Counted from the stretch's first letter, positions 1-10,572 are shown. The stretch is DNA of 49,333 nucleotides from Nemertoderma westbladi (GCA_032718475.1 JAUCBJ010002424.1:1-49333); one strand, 5' to 3'. Translations and numbers: made by a program. The notes: generated from the sequence alone by a model not told the origin.

Positions 1-2951
1 ATATTTAATTGTCTGTATAGTGGTGGTGCATGTTTCCGGTAGTGACTGAAGGTAATTGCTCTAATTAATTTGTTTATTTTAGTTTTAATCGGATTAATAT
101 GAACATGTTTAGCAGTTCCCCAGATCACTATACCGTACGTAATATATGGTTGTATCAAAGCGTAGTAAAGTAATTTCATAATGCCTAATGGTAGGATGTG
201 ACGTAACTTGAAGAATATACCTATAGATTTTGAGATTTTTTTTAGTACATACGCGCAGTGATTTTTCCATGTAAGTTTGTTATCTATCCATATTCCTAAA
301 AATTTTGTTTGAGTTACTTTCTTGATTGGTAAGTTTTGCATATTTATATTGTTATTTATAGGTTCCTTTTTAAATGTAAAAATTAGGTGTTCTGTTTTTT
401 TAAGGTTTAAAGAGAGCTGATTGTCAGTAAGCCATTGTTCGACCTTTTGGAGTTCTGTGTTTACAGTGTCAGTCAGTATGGTCGGGTCTGTATGGCTGTA
501 AAGTAGGTTAGTGTCGTCTGCGAATAGGGTTGCTAGTAGTGTTGTACAATTGGGTAGGTCGTTAATGTAAAGTAGGAATAAAGTGGCGCTCAGTATTGCT
601 CCTTGTGGGGTTCCACAGGGAGACAGTATCGGTTCTGATTTTGTGTTGCCTATTGAAACAAAATGTGTGCGGTTATTTAAGAAACTGGATATTAGTTTAT
701 GAGGGAGACCCCGTATACCGTAGCATTCTAGCTTATTTAGAAGTATTTTATGTTGTAAAGTATCGAAGGCCTTTTTAAGATCTATAGAGATTAGGCATGC
801 TGAGTCTTGGGAGTCCAGTATTTGTTGTAGTCTTTCAGTAACTGTGAGTATGGCGTCTGTGGTTGTTGAGTGCGTTCGGAATCCGTATTGACAGTCTGAT
901 AGTATAGAGTATTTGTTTAGATATGATAGTAATTGTGAGTTTATGACGCGTTCAAATAGTTTACTAAATAGCGGTAGTATTGAGATTGGTCTATAGTTAT
1001 TTTTATCAGTAGGGTCGCCAGATTTAAAGACAGGGGTAATTTTTGCTGACTTGAGAGTAGAAGGGAAGAAACCGTTTTTAATGGAGAGATTAATTAAGTA
1101 AGTAAGGTGAGGGGCGATGTCATATGCAGCTAATTTAACTATTTTTATAGGGAAACTGTCGTTTGTAGAGCAGGAGTTGTTAAGATCCAGTATGTTATAA
1201 ATAGTTTCTGTGGTAGATGTTTCAATAAGACTGAGAGAGTTCGGTTTTCGGTGATTAATAAAGCGTGTGGGGTTTCTGTTTGTAGTCGGTATGTTTTGAG
1301 CTAAGCGTGGTCCAATAGTGGAGAAGTGGTTGTTAAAAACACTGCAAATCTCCTCTGGGTCAGTAGTTTCAATCTCCCTTCCATTTTTTGATACCGTAAT
1401 TTTTTTTGGTGATGATTTTAATTTTGTTTTTTTTAAAGCCATATTTATAGTTTGCCACGTTTTCCGGGTGTTATTTTTATTTTTATCGAATTGCTTTTTA
1501 AAGTATAATTTTTCAGCTAGTTTTAAAAGTTTAGTTAGTTTATTTCGATATTTTTTGTATTCATTTAACTTGACATCTGTCATATTTTTTGATAGCGCGG
1601 CATACATTTTATTTTTATTTAACGTTGATTTTATTAGTCCATCGGTCATCCACGGTTTTCTTGGAATTTCTTTTTTTTGTAGTTCTTTTTTTGGTAGATG
1701 GGTGTTTGAAATTAATTCAAAATTTTTATAAAACTCGTCAAATTTATTTTCGGTTGTAAGATTTTTATTTGTGTATGTCCAAGTGTTAGGGTTTTGTAAA
1801 TCTCTTAAAAAGGTTTCTTTGTTAAATTTCGAATAGTCAAATACGTAGAGTTTGTCTGGCTGGTTAAAGAAACATGAGTAATTTTGGATTATAACAAATG
1901 AGGATAAATGATCGGTTGTTCCTACTTCCGTTAAAAATACACCCGGTGTTAACATTCTATCATGTATATTAGTTGTTATATGATCTATAAGTGTTTTGGA
2001 ATGTGGGGTGATTCTCGTTGGTACCTTAATGAGTTGTTCGAAAGAGTTTGATTCTAAAGTTTGCAAATAATTTGTAGAGTTATTGGTATTTTTTAGTAGG
2101 TCTATATTAAAATCTCCCGTTAGTATGATGTCAACATTTTCATTGGATAAATTGAAAAGAGTATTATTTAGATTTTCAAGGAAACTGTGTAGATCACAGG
2201 AATCAGGGCGGTATATAGTACCTATTATTAGTGGTTTTTTATTTTTTTTATTTTTTGATCTTGAAATTCTAACCCAGGAAGATTCACAATGTTCGATTTT
2301 AATATCGCTTAGGTGGGTGAAGTCTAGCCCATGTTTGATGTAAATGGCTGTCCCTCCCCTGTCCCGTTTCCCGTATTGTCTGTTTGTTATTGTCGGCTGT
2401 GAGTATCCTGCTATGTTTATCATCGTAAGGTTAGTATTGTCTGTTAGAAAAGTTTCTGTAAATGTAAGTACGTCAAACTGTTTGTTTAGTAAATCAAGGT
2501 AGTCAGTTGTTGCGCTAAGGTTTTTATTTAAGCTCCTACAGTTTAGGTGGTATACTGAGAATGATGAATAATTATTTGGAATGTTATTAAATTTTTGCTC
2601 AGAGAAGTATTTACCGTCAGTATTGTTAGAGTTCAAATTTTGGTCAGGATCTACGTTTTGAAATGTGGCGTTTGCATCAGTATAATTGTCTGGTAGGAGA
2701 GAGTTGTCATTGTTAGTGTTATTGTAAAATATATCAGTGTCATTGTCTGGAACTAGAGTAAACGGAAATGTTTCAAAATTGCAAAAGGTACAGTAGATGT
2801 AATTTTCGGTAGTAGTTATGTAAACGTTATCTAGATGGGTCCCACATGGTATGTGGTAAAGTTTCTTACAGATATTACAGGTAAATCTCGGTTCTGAATT
2901 GGACATCGGGGTAAAGCAGAATTCACATGTAGATTGGCTGGCTAGGCCCAT
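1..2951 (-). CDS. Non-LTR retrotransposon ORF2: PHD-like finger, APE endonuclease, reverse transcriptase (C-terminus beyond window)
   Basis: Reading the minus strand from the ATG at 2951, I find no stop in 983 codons down to base 3, so the frame is open and runs off the left edge. Residues 9-57 give Cys-x2-Cys-x12-Cys-x2-Cys-x4-His-x2-Cys-x17-Cys-x2-Cys (C9, C12, C25, C28, H33, C36, C54, C57), the C4HC3 spacing of a PHD finger. An apurinic-type endonuclease follows: N137, E166 in an ETF motif, GDFN at 279-282, TDH at 346-348. Reverse transcriptase covers roughly 560-900, with a GTPQGA motif and the catalytic FADD at 810-813 (bases 524-513). Known family role: nicks target DNA and copies element RNA by target-primed reverse transcription. 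The intact frame suggests a young copy. The arrangement fits the CR1/L2/Jockey group; the exact clade needs a tree. Confidence 0.9.
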   Translation of the reverse strand, partial: MGLASQSTCEFCFTPMSNSEPRFTCNICKKLYHIPCGTHLDNVYITTTENYIYCTFCNFETFPFTLVPDNDTDIFYNNTNNDNSLLPDNYTDANATFQNVDPDQNLNSNNTDGKYFSEQKFNNIPNNYSSFSVYHLNCRSLNKNLSATTDYLDLLNKQFDVLTFTETFLTDNTNLTMINIAGYSQPTITNRQYGKRDRGGTAIYIKHGLDFTHLSDIKIEHCESSWVRISRSKNKKNKKPLIIGTIYRPDSCDLHSFLENLNNTLFNLSNENVDIILTGDFNIDLLKNTNNSTNYLQTLESNSFEQLIKVPTRITPHSKTLIDHITTNIHDRMLTPGVFLTEVGTTDHLSSFVIIQNYSCFFNQPDKLYVFDYSKFNKETFLRDLQNPNTWTYTNKNLTTENKFDEFYKNFELISNTHLPKKELQKKEIPRKPWMTDGLIKSTLNKNKMYAALSKNMTDVKLNEYKKYRNKLTKLLKLAEKLYFKKQFDKNKNNTRKTWQTINMALKKTKLKSSPKKITVSKNGREIETTDPEEICSVFNNHFSTIGPRLAQNIPTTNRNPTRFINHRKPNSLSLIETSTTETIYNILDLNNSCSTNDSFPIKIVKLAAYDIAPHLTYLINLSIKNGFFPSTLKSAKITPVFKSGDPTDKNNYRPISILPLFSKLFERVINSQLLSYLNKYSILSDCQYGFRTHSTTTDAILTVTERLQQILDSQDSACLISIDLKKAFDTLQHKILLNKLECYGIRGLPHKLISSFLNNRTHFVSIGNTKSEPILSPCGTPQGAILSATLFLLYINDLPNCTTLLATLFADDTNLLYSHTDPTILTDTVNTELQKVEQWLTDNQLSLNLKKTEHLIFTFKKEPINNNINMQNLPIKKVTQTKFLGIWIDNKLTWKNHCAYVLKKISKSIGIFFKLRHILPLGIMKLLYYALIQPYITYGIVIWGTAKHVHINPIKTKINKLIRAITFSHYRKHAPPLYRQLN

Positions 2952-2969
2952 GGGGTGGTGGTGGGGGGT

Positions 2970-2992
2970 GGGGGGGGGGGGGGGGGGGGGGG
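2970..2992. repeat. Poly(G) tract, 23 nt, just upstream of ORF2
   Basis: Twenty-three consecutive G on the plus strand, with further G-rich sequence down to the ORF2 start codon. In the sense of the retrotransposon it is a C-tract about 19-41 bases before the ATG. It is one of ten homopolymer G/C tracts of 12 or more in this window and could form a G-quadruplex. Confidence 0.9.
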
Positions 2993-3647
2993 TTGGTAGT
3001 ATTTAAATCTATATATATATACGAAATATGAAACTCACTAAAATGCTCACATTGTGCTTCTACTCTTACAACAAGACTACATCGTTAATAACTGTGAAAA
3101 AAAATATAACTAACTCTAACTAGATATCATAGTTAGTTTGTTTTGTTTATACGTGAAGATAATAAACAAAAAAAAAGAAAAACACATAATATCGTATTTG
3201 TATCGCATATAGATTGACATATGTGGGTTGGACTATATGTACCAATGTAAATGTACCCGCATTATATCGAGTAGCGAGTAGCGTACTAATGGAGACTCCT
3301 AGAAACTAAGATAATAATTTCCCACAACCTAGCTAATATATAGACAAGACTGAATGCATATCGCATTATATTGTAAGGTAATAATTTCATAAAAAACTGA
3401 CTATAAACAAGACTGCATATATATCGCATAATGCAATGTTTTTTTAGATTTTTTATATAGGATCGCATATATATATTTTATATAGGATCGCATATATATA
3501 TTTTATATAGGATCGCATATATATATTTTATATAGGATCGCAAAATGGCATATATATAGCATAGTCTAATAATAGGTAGATCTTTCTTACATATGTATGT
3601 TCTGTTCCTATAATCCTGTAATCAAATCGGAGTAAAGAGCTGTATTT
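2993..3647. repeat. AT-rich inter-ORF region with 25-bp tandem repeats
   Basis: Non-coding stretch between ORF1 and ORF2 of the minus-strand element. Positions 3451-3541 hold about 3.5 copies of a 25-bp unit containing GGATCGCATATATATA; GATCG recurs exactly at 3461, 3486, 3511 and 3536. Two looser copies of an approximately 69-bp unit lie at about 3295-3440. The minus-strand 60-codon frame at 3286-3468 is a by-product of this repetition. About 700 bp is long for an inter-ORF gap in a non-LTR element. Confidence 0.75.
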
Positions 3648-4400
3648 TTATGGGTGAGGTGTACCGGTGCTGGATTCCATCTCGAAGTTTACTTTCGTTG
3701 CCAGATTGGTTACATCTTTGAAATCGTAAATTGCGATCACCGCTCCTTCTTCTTTAAGCTTAACTACTACGGTGCCATTGCGGGTGTACGCGGAATGGAT
3801 GCGTTTAGCTTTCTTTATGCGAACCACGTTGCGAAGTAACTCCGCGCGGCGCGCAGTTAGATGTTCAGTGACAAATGTGTTTTTGGGAAGATTATCTTTG
3901 TTCTTTAACACAGTGAGACGTTTATTGCGTGAAATGAAACGCACTACGAGTGGCCGAGTAGGTTTAGATGCTTCTTTATCTCCCGAGATTTTCTTCCTTG
4001 GCAGCCGATGATATATATCAATATCGGAATCGCGGATACCTACAGCATTGAAAGCGTCGGATACGTCTTTATCGTTGTCTGGAATGTTATGGAACAGTAG
4101 GTTGTAGCCTCTCGAGTACTGTTCATGGTCGTCAAGTCTTACCTCGATTTCTCGGTATTTATGGGTTAGGTAGTCGACAGATTTCGCTAGGTTGTCCAAG
4201 CGTGGTTTAATTTTGTTAGCTTCCGCATTACTTAATTTAATCGTAGCGATGTCGGCTTTCATGTCTGATATGTCGTTGGATAGTTTCCTGATTAGGTGGC
4301 ACATCTCTTCTTGTTCATCACCGCTGAGCGTGGTATCGCTTTCGAGACTGTTGTAAGTATTGGACTTTGTGATGCTCTGCTTGTTTTTCTTTGGACCCAT
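3648..4400 (-). CDS. Non-LTR retrotransposon ORF1 protein (coiled coil plus RRM-like RNA-binding domain)
   Basis: 250 residues, ending 697 bases before ORF2 on the same strand. The N-terminus is basic and Ser/Thr-rich (MGPKKNKQ). Residues about 30-95 have heptad-like spacing of Leu/Ile with many charged residues, as expected for a coiled coil. The segment DHEQYSRGYNLLFHNIP at about 92-108 is the signature that opens the RRM-like domain of many non-LTR ORF1 proteins. Basic residues follow (PRKK, RNKR, RIKKAKR), consistent with RNA binding. Known role of the family: trimeric nucleic-acid chaperone that packages element RNA. No zinc knuckle is visible here; the only finger in this element is on ORF2. 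The frame is intact. Confidence 0.85.
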   Translation of the reverse strand: MGPKKNKQSITKSNTYNSLESDTTLSGDEQEEMCHLIRKLSNDISDMKADIATIKLSNAEANKIKPRLDNLAKSVDYLTHKYREIEVRLDDHEQYSRGYNLLFHNIPDNDKDVSDAFNAVGIRDSDIDIYHRLPRKKISGDKEASKPTRPLVVRFISRNKRLTVLKNKDNLPKNTFVTEHLTARRAELLRNVVRIKKAKRIHSAYTRNGTVVVKLKEEGAVIAIYDFKDVTNLATKVNFEMESSTGTPHP

Positions 4401-4760
4401 TTTGATTACCGTAATTTTCGTGAAGAAATGTGATCAAGATAATCGAGATAGAGTTAATTAAGTAGGCTGTATTATTTCTGTATTTGTCACGATGCAGACT
4501 GCTGTATCATAGAAGCACAAAACAGTAGGCCTACATTGCTGTACTGTTGTACTTTTTCAACAAAAAATGCACAACGAGCAACAATCATGCACAACGAGCA
4601 ACAATATTACAGAAACCATATTACAGAAACTCTGATTTGAAACCAGGAACTCAAATTCATAATCACTACCAGTTGACTGTTATTTTTTAAATAAAAGGTC
4701 CGTTCCTTATCGGGCCTCTAGGTCCGTCATCAGTTCACATCTGTAAATTAATTCATTGGG
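4401..4760 (-). other. Probable 5' untranslated region of the non-LTR element
   Basis: Non-coding sequence upstream of ORF1 on the minus strand. It contains a short tandem duplication of an 18-20 bp unit (ATGCACAACGAGCAACAAT, 4567-4605), a second duplication around ATTACAGAAAC (4605-4632), and at 4681-4740 a structured block with a CTGATGA heptamer and a GC-rich stem (see findings). The exact 5' end of the element and its target duplication were not found. Confidence 0.4.
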
Positions 4761-6792
4761 TGGATCACTTTCTATACATCGGTATTTTCAAGTATGTTAC
4801 TTAGCTGGCAGCAGCCTCGTTACTTTTTTGTGATTGATTGATGAAGTCACTCTTTGGAAGAACTTGTGTAATTGACCATGCTGATTTAATTGTTTTGCCA
4901 TACGCCACGTATGTGTACGTCATGATTAAACTTTTTGTTGATGGATTTCTCTGTAAAGGGCTTCGTGTTTCTTCCCTTTCTTCCACATTAACAGTAAATG
5001 ACGAAGTAATTTGGGGAAATAATTTAATTTTTGTAATTTCAGGTAATCGCTTTGGTTTAATGAATATTTAATAATATTGCTACCAGGGGATTATGATTAG
5101 CTTAGATTAAATTTACTGTCACACACCTGACAAGCTCCTATTTATCGTTATGTTTCTGGTGTAAGTTCCACCCATAAACATCTCATAAGTTATTGTATTA
5201 CTCGAATCATCATTACAGAAAAGGTCTTTCGCGCATTGTCTCTATCACTAGATTTCATTTTGAATCTCTCAAATATCGTATCCCCTGTACTGGTTTACAT
5301 TGGACCACTACATCCAACAGTTATCCTTGTATTTGTCAGAATCTTTCTGGAATGGTGTAAAGGTACATATTGTTGATGTAATAAAGCCAAGGCCATCTAA
5401 AGAACAGACCTGGCAACAATGCAGGGCTACTTGAAGGCCTCCAGTTATTTCTGGAAGCCTACTGGAAACAGTGTTTGCTCTAACATAGTAACTTTTATCG
5501 TTTTTGTTGTTGATGCTTTTCGGGTTATACAACACATTTAGACTTTTCATCATCATTTAAAATATAATTTTTACACAATGTTTGAATGGTAATTCGTAAA
5601 GTAACACGAGTTTAGAGACTAGTTGATACACGACGGATACAATCAGTCCTTTGTCACTATCTTAAAATGGTACAGGTTTTTCTACAGATAAAACGGATTT
5701 ATTTAAGACATTGTGGGTGGATTCTTCTGAAATAGTTTGTATTCAAGAACATTTTATTTTTAAAGAAAATTTGTACAGAATCCGTAAATAATTTCCTAGT
5801 TTTAAGTGTATTGTATTATTCAGTCAGCTGTCTACGCTAATTATGAAATTAGAGCCGGTAGTCAAATCACAATAATTAAAACAAACTCCCTTCGTTTACG
5901 GCCAGCGTTTACGCTACTTTTCGGTGCAAGTTCATTTTCACAAAATTTCGTCTCATAGTTGTGATGCCCCATCCTTGATCTATTATATATGTAAAATAAA
6001 ATTGTTCTGACCTATCACGTAGAATATCATTTTAGGTACTTATATTCCAAATTATAGCCAAAACCAAACAATTTTGAAACGCTGGGAGTGATGTATCGAG
6101 GAGTTGTTCAAAAATGGTGTACCCCTCCCCCACCCCTAAACACGGTACTTTTTTGTGACTTGTATCTGATGTTAGACAGCCATAAGTGGTATTTTTTTGT
6201 AACCTGGTTGTTTTCCTCCTCAAATTACATTATTTTTTATATTTGAGCATTAATAATAATAATTGCCTATATATTATTGGTTTTGAAAACATTTTTCCGA
6301 AAATAAGTGGGGTTTGTGGGAATTGTTTACCTTCAGGGGACCTATTTGGTTCCTTTCGGGGGGTGGCGGCAGACCCTAACGCCGGCCCCGGTGATTCCAT
6401 ACAATTTGGTATAGTTTATATGTACAAAGCCATCCCATCGCTCAATACACAATCGTTCTGACGTCACTACTCGTCCGTTATAACCCGACGACCGGCCACT
6501 CAGCAGGGAGTGCCATCGAACGACGAGTTGGGATGATTACTTTTTATTCTTACAAGTGTAACGGATCAATTCGAAATCCTGTGCCGTTAAGGTTAACAAA
6601 ACGATTAACTTTTATAAAAGCTTGAAATGTATAAGCAAGGCTGTTATTAACAAGCAGACACGCGATTGGCTCAAGTTTCTAATGCTGCTTCCCAGTGATT
6701 AGTTGACACGCTTCCATTCACACCTCCATCTCCCTGTGGGATTTCATTCAATTCGACATTTTCTGGCTCGATCTCTTGAGAAAGCCGCCTGT
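4761..6792. other. Intergenic, no supported gene
   Basis: AT-rich DNA with only short open frames and no recognisable domain. One palindromic CRE/ATF-type octamer (TGACGTCA) lies at 6459-6466 inside a locally GC-richer patch (6350-6540), and a GATTGGC (reverse CCAAT) element lies near 6664. These could belong to a promoter, but no transcript can be deduced. Confidence 0.4.
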
Positions 6793-6896
6793 ATTGGGCG
6801 AAGCAACGAATCAGCTGACTACCGTTAACTAAATGGGCCTACTGATTGGGCGAAGCAACGAATCAGCTGACTACCTTTAACTAAATGGGCCTACTG
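6793..6896. repeat. 52-bp tandem duplication
   Basis: Two adjacent copies, 6793-6844 and 6845-6896, each beginning ATTGGGCGAAGCAACGAATC. They differ at a single base (CCGTTAAC versus CCTTTAAC), so the duplication is recent. Confidence 0.9.
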
Positions 6897-8330
6897 ATTG
6901 CAAGATACGTCTACTTTAAGTCACGATAAGGATTTTAATTAACTTCCTCGAATATTGAAATGACATTAAATTAAACTATAGCTATTAATATTTTGTTACA
7001 TTTAGTAATAATTAACGAAATTAATTTGCACCACATTCAACAATTTAAATTTATTTAACTAATTTATAATTGTAACTACACTTACACTTGTATATACATA
7101 TGTATTGCATTACCGATTCTTTACATTTATGAAAAAACGCAGTAATGCACTGATAACAGTTTAACTGTATTGCGATATGAAATAACCCTTTTCATTAAAT
7201 TAAATCGGTTTTATTGAATGCAATACAAGATTCTCATCAGTCTTCAGTCCTCCTGATAAGAACTAGATGGAAACAGCATGGAAATGTTTAATTTGTTGTT
7301 ATAACAGTTAATTGTTTCAGTTTATCAGTCTGCACTGCACATATCGGTAAGGAATAAACGAACGTAAGTGAAAATAAAGTTACGAAAAAAGTTTTGGAAA
7401 CTTTGAGGCGAGCCGCTTTACACCAAAATTGTAATACGACTGTACTCATTTATCGACCTACTAAAAATAATTTTTCACTAAATTTTAACAAAAATCATAA
7501 AATATGCATTTTCCTTTTTCAATAAATTCATATTCAGTTAAAGTCATTAATTATCACTAAAATCTATTAATCATCACTAAGTATTGGATATGGGAAAAGA
7601 AAAGGTTGCAGTTGTTTTTAAAAACTGATATCATGAATTAATATCTAATAAATTGACCTTTACTGTGCGTTAGCGCCTAACCGACGATCAACATGTATAA
7701 TACGATCTATATTACAGTTATTCTTTATGTTACAATAATCGAAATTTAATAGAACATGTTATAGCTATTATTTTTGATGCTAAGAAATGCATTTTAGTGA
7801 TAGTTAATATATTTTAGTAGATGAATGCATATTTTAGTGAAAAAAAAAATATAGTAGAAAAACTATTTAATTTAGTGGAAAAGGCAATTGTTTTAGAGAC
7901 CGAAATATTAATGCGATTAAAACTGCATAGGAAACCTTTAAATCCAAATCCAAAAATATACAAAAAAAAAACCGGCAAGTGTAAAAGTAGCCTTATATCG
8001 AAACTCGTTACGGTAGGTTACGGAAAATGAGGGGCCTTTAAGTAAAGTTGAGATGTTTGAATATTAAACTATTCATTGCAGTAAAAACTAATATCGCTTT
8101 ATTTCTCGCTCATACAGAAATGTATAATTTGAGGAGTTAGCTTTACCGAACGGGATAAATTATTTATCAAGGAAATAAAGCTATTTATTTGTCATAAAAA
8201 AATAAGTAATCTGATTCTTATACTGTAGTGCCTTCAATCCTGTCGTATTTGGAGTTCACTGATTATTTATCTAAAAAAATATAATTGGATAAATCGATTG
8301 TATTGATTTATTTGTTATATTGAAGTGATT
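6897..8330. other. Intergenic, AT-rich, no supported gene
   Basis: Very AT-rich sequence. The 69-codon plus-strand frame at 7821-8030 is Lys/Ile/Leu-rich, matches nothing I recognise and is probably chance. Candidate polyadenylation signals for the minus-strand gene at 8680-10572 (TTTATT on the plus strand) occur near 8306 and 8097. Confidence 0.4.
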
Positions 8331-8428
8331 TAACCATTGGTTTAGGTTTTTAACCACTGGTTTTGGTTTTTAATCACTGGTTTTAGAATTTAACCACTGG
8401 TTTTGGAATTTAACCACTGGTTTTAATT
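8331..8428. repeat. 20-bp tandem repeat, about five copies
   Basis: Unit close to TTTAACCACTGGTTTTGG, repeated about every 20 bp. The unit contains the short palindrome AACCACTGGTT. It lies about 250 bp beyond the stop codon of the LRR-ARH gene, probably in its 3' untranslated region. Confidence 0.85.
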
Positions 8429-8679
8429 TTGAATCACGAATAATGACAAAATAATAGCAAAAGTGAAATCTTACAATCAACAAAATGTTAGCTACAAACA
8501 AATAATAGCTAGCAAACCACAATATAAAGGTGTCTGTATCTTTTCATCTGTAAAATATTAGGTCTACTGTCCTGTACTTTATATCCATAGTGTTATGATC
8601 AATATTAACAAAATATACTGTAGGTTCAATGCACTACTTGTTTTTTCATATGCATCATTTTATGTTCTTAAAGTAATTT

Positions 8680-10572
8680 TCACGGTAATGCCATTAGGTC
8701 AAGCAGCTGGTTAATCCGTAGGTCTAACCAATCGACCTCTCTAGTTGGCAACTGTAGCAGCCACCCGCGGGGCAGTCTACTGTATCCCGCCTTGCAACCA
8801 GCAACCGCCCCAGCCACCATACAATTCATTCTACTGCTCCCCCCTAAAAGGGCCAATTCTATAAGTAAAGTCTCGAAGTCCCGGTTATCTCTCATAGCAA
8901 CGACAGCGCAAGCTAAAGCTTTAGTTGCCATGGCTTGCTTCCCTGCTTCCCATGGTTGAATGCTGTCGAAATGATGGAAATTAAAGCATTTCATATAATC
9001 GTCGTACATGGCTGGGTTTGGCCCTAATCTCTTCCAACCTATCTCCAACGATTTTTTCAAGACGCCTTCGATGTAGCCTTTCTCCCTGGGGTTACCGCGA
9101 CCTTGTAGCAACATCGCCAACATAGTAGCCATAGCGACGCTGGCGGCACGACAACGGGGTTCACCATGAGTTGTCTGCGACAAACGCGATGCATTGGCAG
9201 AGACCTCGGAAAGCTTGTGAAAGTTCGGAACAGCTAAAGCGACTGCGGCGGAGAATACGAAGTTGCTACAAACGGTGAACTCCTTTCCATTCCAGTTTTT
9301 GAGATCCTGCCAGTAGTTAACGGCGGCGAGATGGGGATCCCGTATGAACTGGGGGTGGGCAATTAGTCGTGGGAGCGCGTCTTCTATCCCTACTCCAACC
9401 GTGTCGCTAAGTTCCGGGTATCCATGAGACATCCAGGTCCGTAGCCTCTTCGCAAAGTCCAACTCGTCGACTACGCCGCCCCATTGGAGCAGCGAGTCGA
9501 GACACACGACCATAATGTCGGTGTGGCAGGTCCACTCACCCGGACTCCATTGCGACCGGTAGTCGTCGCTTATTGCGTTGTTGAAGGTGAGTAAATCCCT
9601 CGGAGTGTAATGGAATTCCGTCTCATCTGTGGTCATTCCCTCGCAGAAGAGCCCAACTGCGTCCCCGATCGCAGCTCCATATAGCAGTCCCACAATCCTG
9701 TCCACTAATTCATCTTGGTTGAGTGACGTGTGTGCGCTGGACACCCGCAGCGGAGTCTTTAACCGGGAGGCGGTGTGCATCTGGAAGGTGGAATCCGAGT
9801 TATTGTAGTCCAGATTTATATTGGGTCCGGTACCGCCACCGATGTTCTCAGTTTCTATGCAGCCTTGAAGAACGCCGCTCTTCACCCGGTGGAACACATT
9901 GAAAGTTCGTGTGAAGTTCATTACGTTTCCATTAGGATTGGCGAATTGTTTACGACAAGAACTCAGATAATCTAAAATATGTTGGGTTCCTTTGTCGGCT
10001 ATATGTTGAGGGGGGTTTTCCAGTTGGTTTCCTGTGGCTAAAATTACTTTCATTTTCGTTTTACCTAAACTTAGCGGAAGCTCGATGAGATTATTGTTAC
10101 TAACATTGAATTTGTTTAAAAATTTGAGTTCTCCTATATTATCTGGAAGATATTCGAGTTGGTTGTTTGATATATCTAGTTTTGCTAATTCTGGTAATGT
10201 AGGCAAAGAATCGGGAAGTCTATCCAGTTTGTTATATGACACATCCAGAACCTCCAAATGGTAGAACAGACAGAAACTCTGGGGTAAAGAATATATGGAG
10301 TTGTGACTGAGGTTGATAGAGACTAGATGGGGAATTCGCATCGGTATCTCTACGGGGATGGAAGTTAAGCTATTGAAGGAAACATTGATTGAAGAATAAA
10401 GCCACACCGAGTCGACCAGTGTCCATGGCAACTGATGCATCGCGGATGGCAACGACTCACCCTTTCTGTGGCGTCGATATTTCTCCGGGCTCACTTTCAC
10501 ACTCAAGTCCAGATCCCGCCGCTCGTTGCCACCGTTTGGCGTAAAGTCTTGCACCTGCATCGCGTTACCCAT
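8680..10572 (-). CDS. Leucine-rich-repeat protein fused to a degenerate ADP-ribosylglycohydrolase (ARH) domain
   Basis: 630 codons in one uninterrupted frame; the start is chosen because GCCATGG is a strong initiation context. Residues about 50-205 hold five to six leucine-rich repeats of the short (about 23-residue) type, e.g. LEVLDVSYNKLDRLP. Residues about 290-625 align with the ADP-ribosylglycohydrolase fold: GLLYGAAIGDAVG with D304 at the first conserved site, then the helices and the C-terminal AGAVAGCKAGYSRLPRGW. Active family members bind two Mg2+ through a WTDDTD motif and a GGDTDT motif. Here these read WTCHTD (347-352) and GGSSRM (577-582), so the ligands are missing. I infer a pseudo-enzyme used for binding, comparable to vertebrate ARH2. 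LRRs of this kind usually bind proteins. No signal peptide or membrane segment is seen, so it is probably cytosolic. Confidence 0.85.
   Translation of the reverse strand: MGNAMQVQDFTPNGGNERRDLDLSVKVSPEKYRRHRKGESLPSAMHQLPWTLVDSVWLYSSINVSFNSLTSIPVEIPMRIPHLVSINLSHNSIYSLPQSFCLFYHLEVLDVSYNKLDRLPDSLPTLPELAKLDISNNQLEYLPDNIGELKFLNKFNVSNNNLIELPLSLGKTKMKVILATGNQLENPPQHIADKGTQHILDYLSSCRKQFANPNGNVMNFTRTFNVFHRVKSGVLQGCIETENIGGGTGPNINLDYNNSDSTFQMHTASRLKTPLRVSSAHTSLNQDELVDRIVGLLYGAAIGDAVGLFCEGMTTDETEFHYTPRDLLTFNNAISDDYRSQWSPGEWTCHTDIMVVCLDSLLQWGGVVDELDFAKRLRTWMSHGYPELSDTVGVGIEDALPRLIAHPQFIRDPHLAAVNYWQDLKNWNGKEFTVCSNFVFSAAVALAVPNFHKLSEVSANASRLSQTTHGEPRCRAASVAMATMLAMLLQGRGNPREKGYIEGVLKKSLEIGWKRLGPNPAMYDDYMKCFNFHHFDSIQPWEAGKQAMATKALACAVVAMRDNRDFETLLIELALLGGSSRMNCMVAGAVAGCKAGYSRLPRGWLLQLPTREVDWLDLRINQLLDLMALP

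Noticed and set aside
1318-2343. Plus-strand Phe-rich frames
   Set aside because: Antisense to the intact ORF2; the Phe runs are the complement of Lys-rich coding sequence.
7821-8030. 69-codon Lys-rich frame
   Set aside because: AT-rich context, no domain and no splice or promoter support; it is probably chance.
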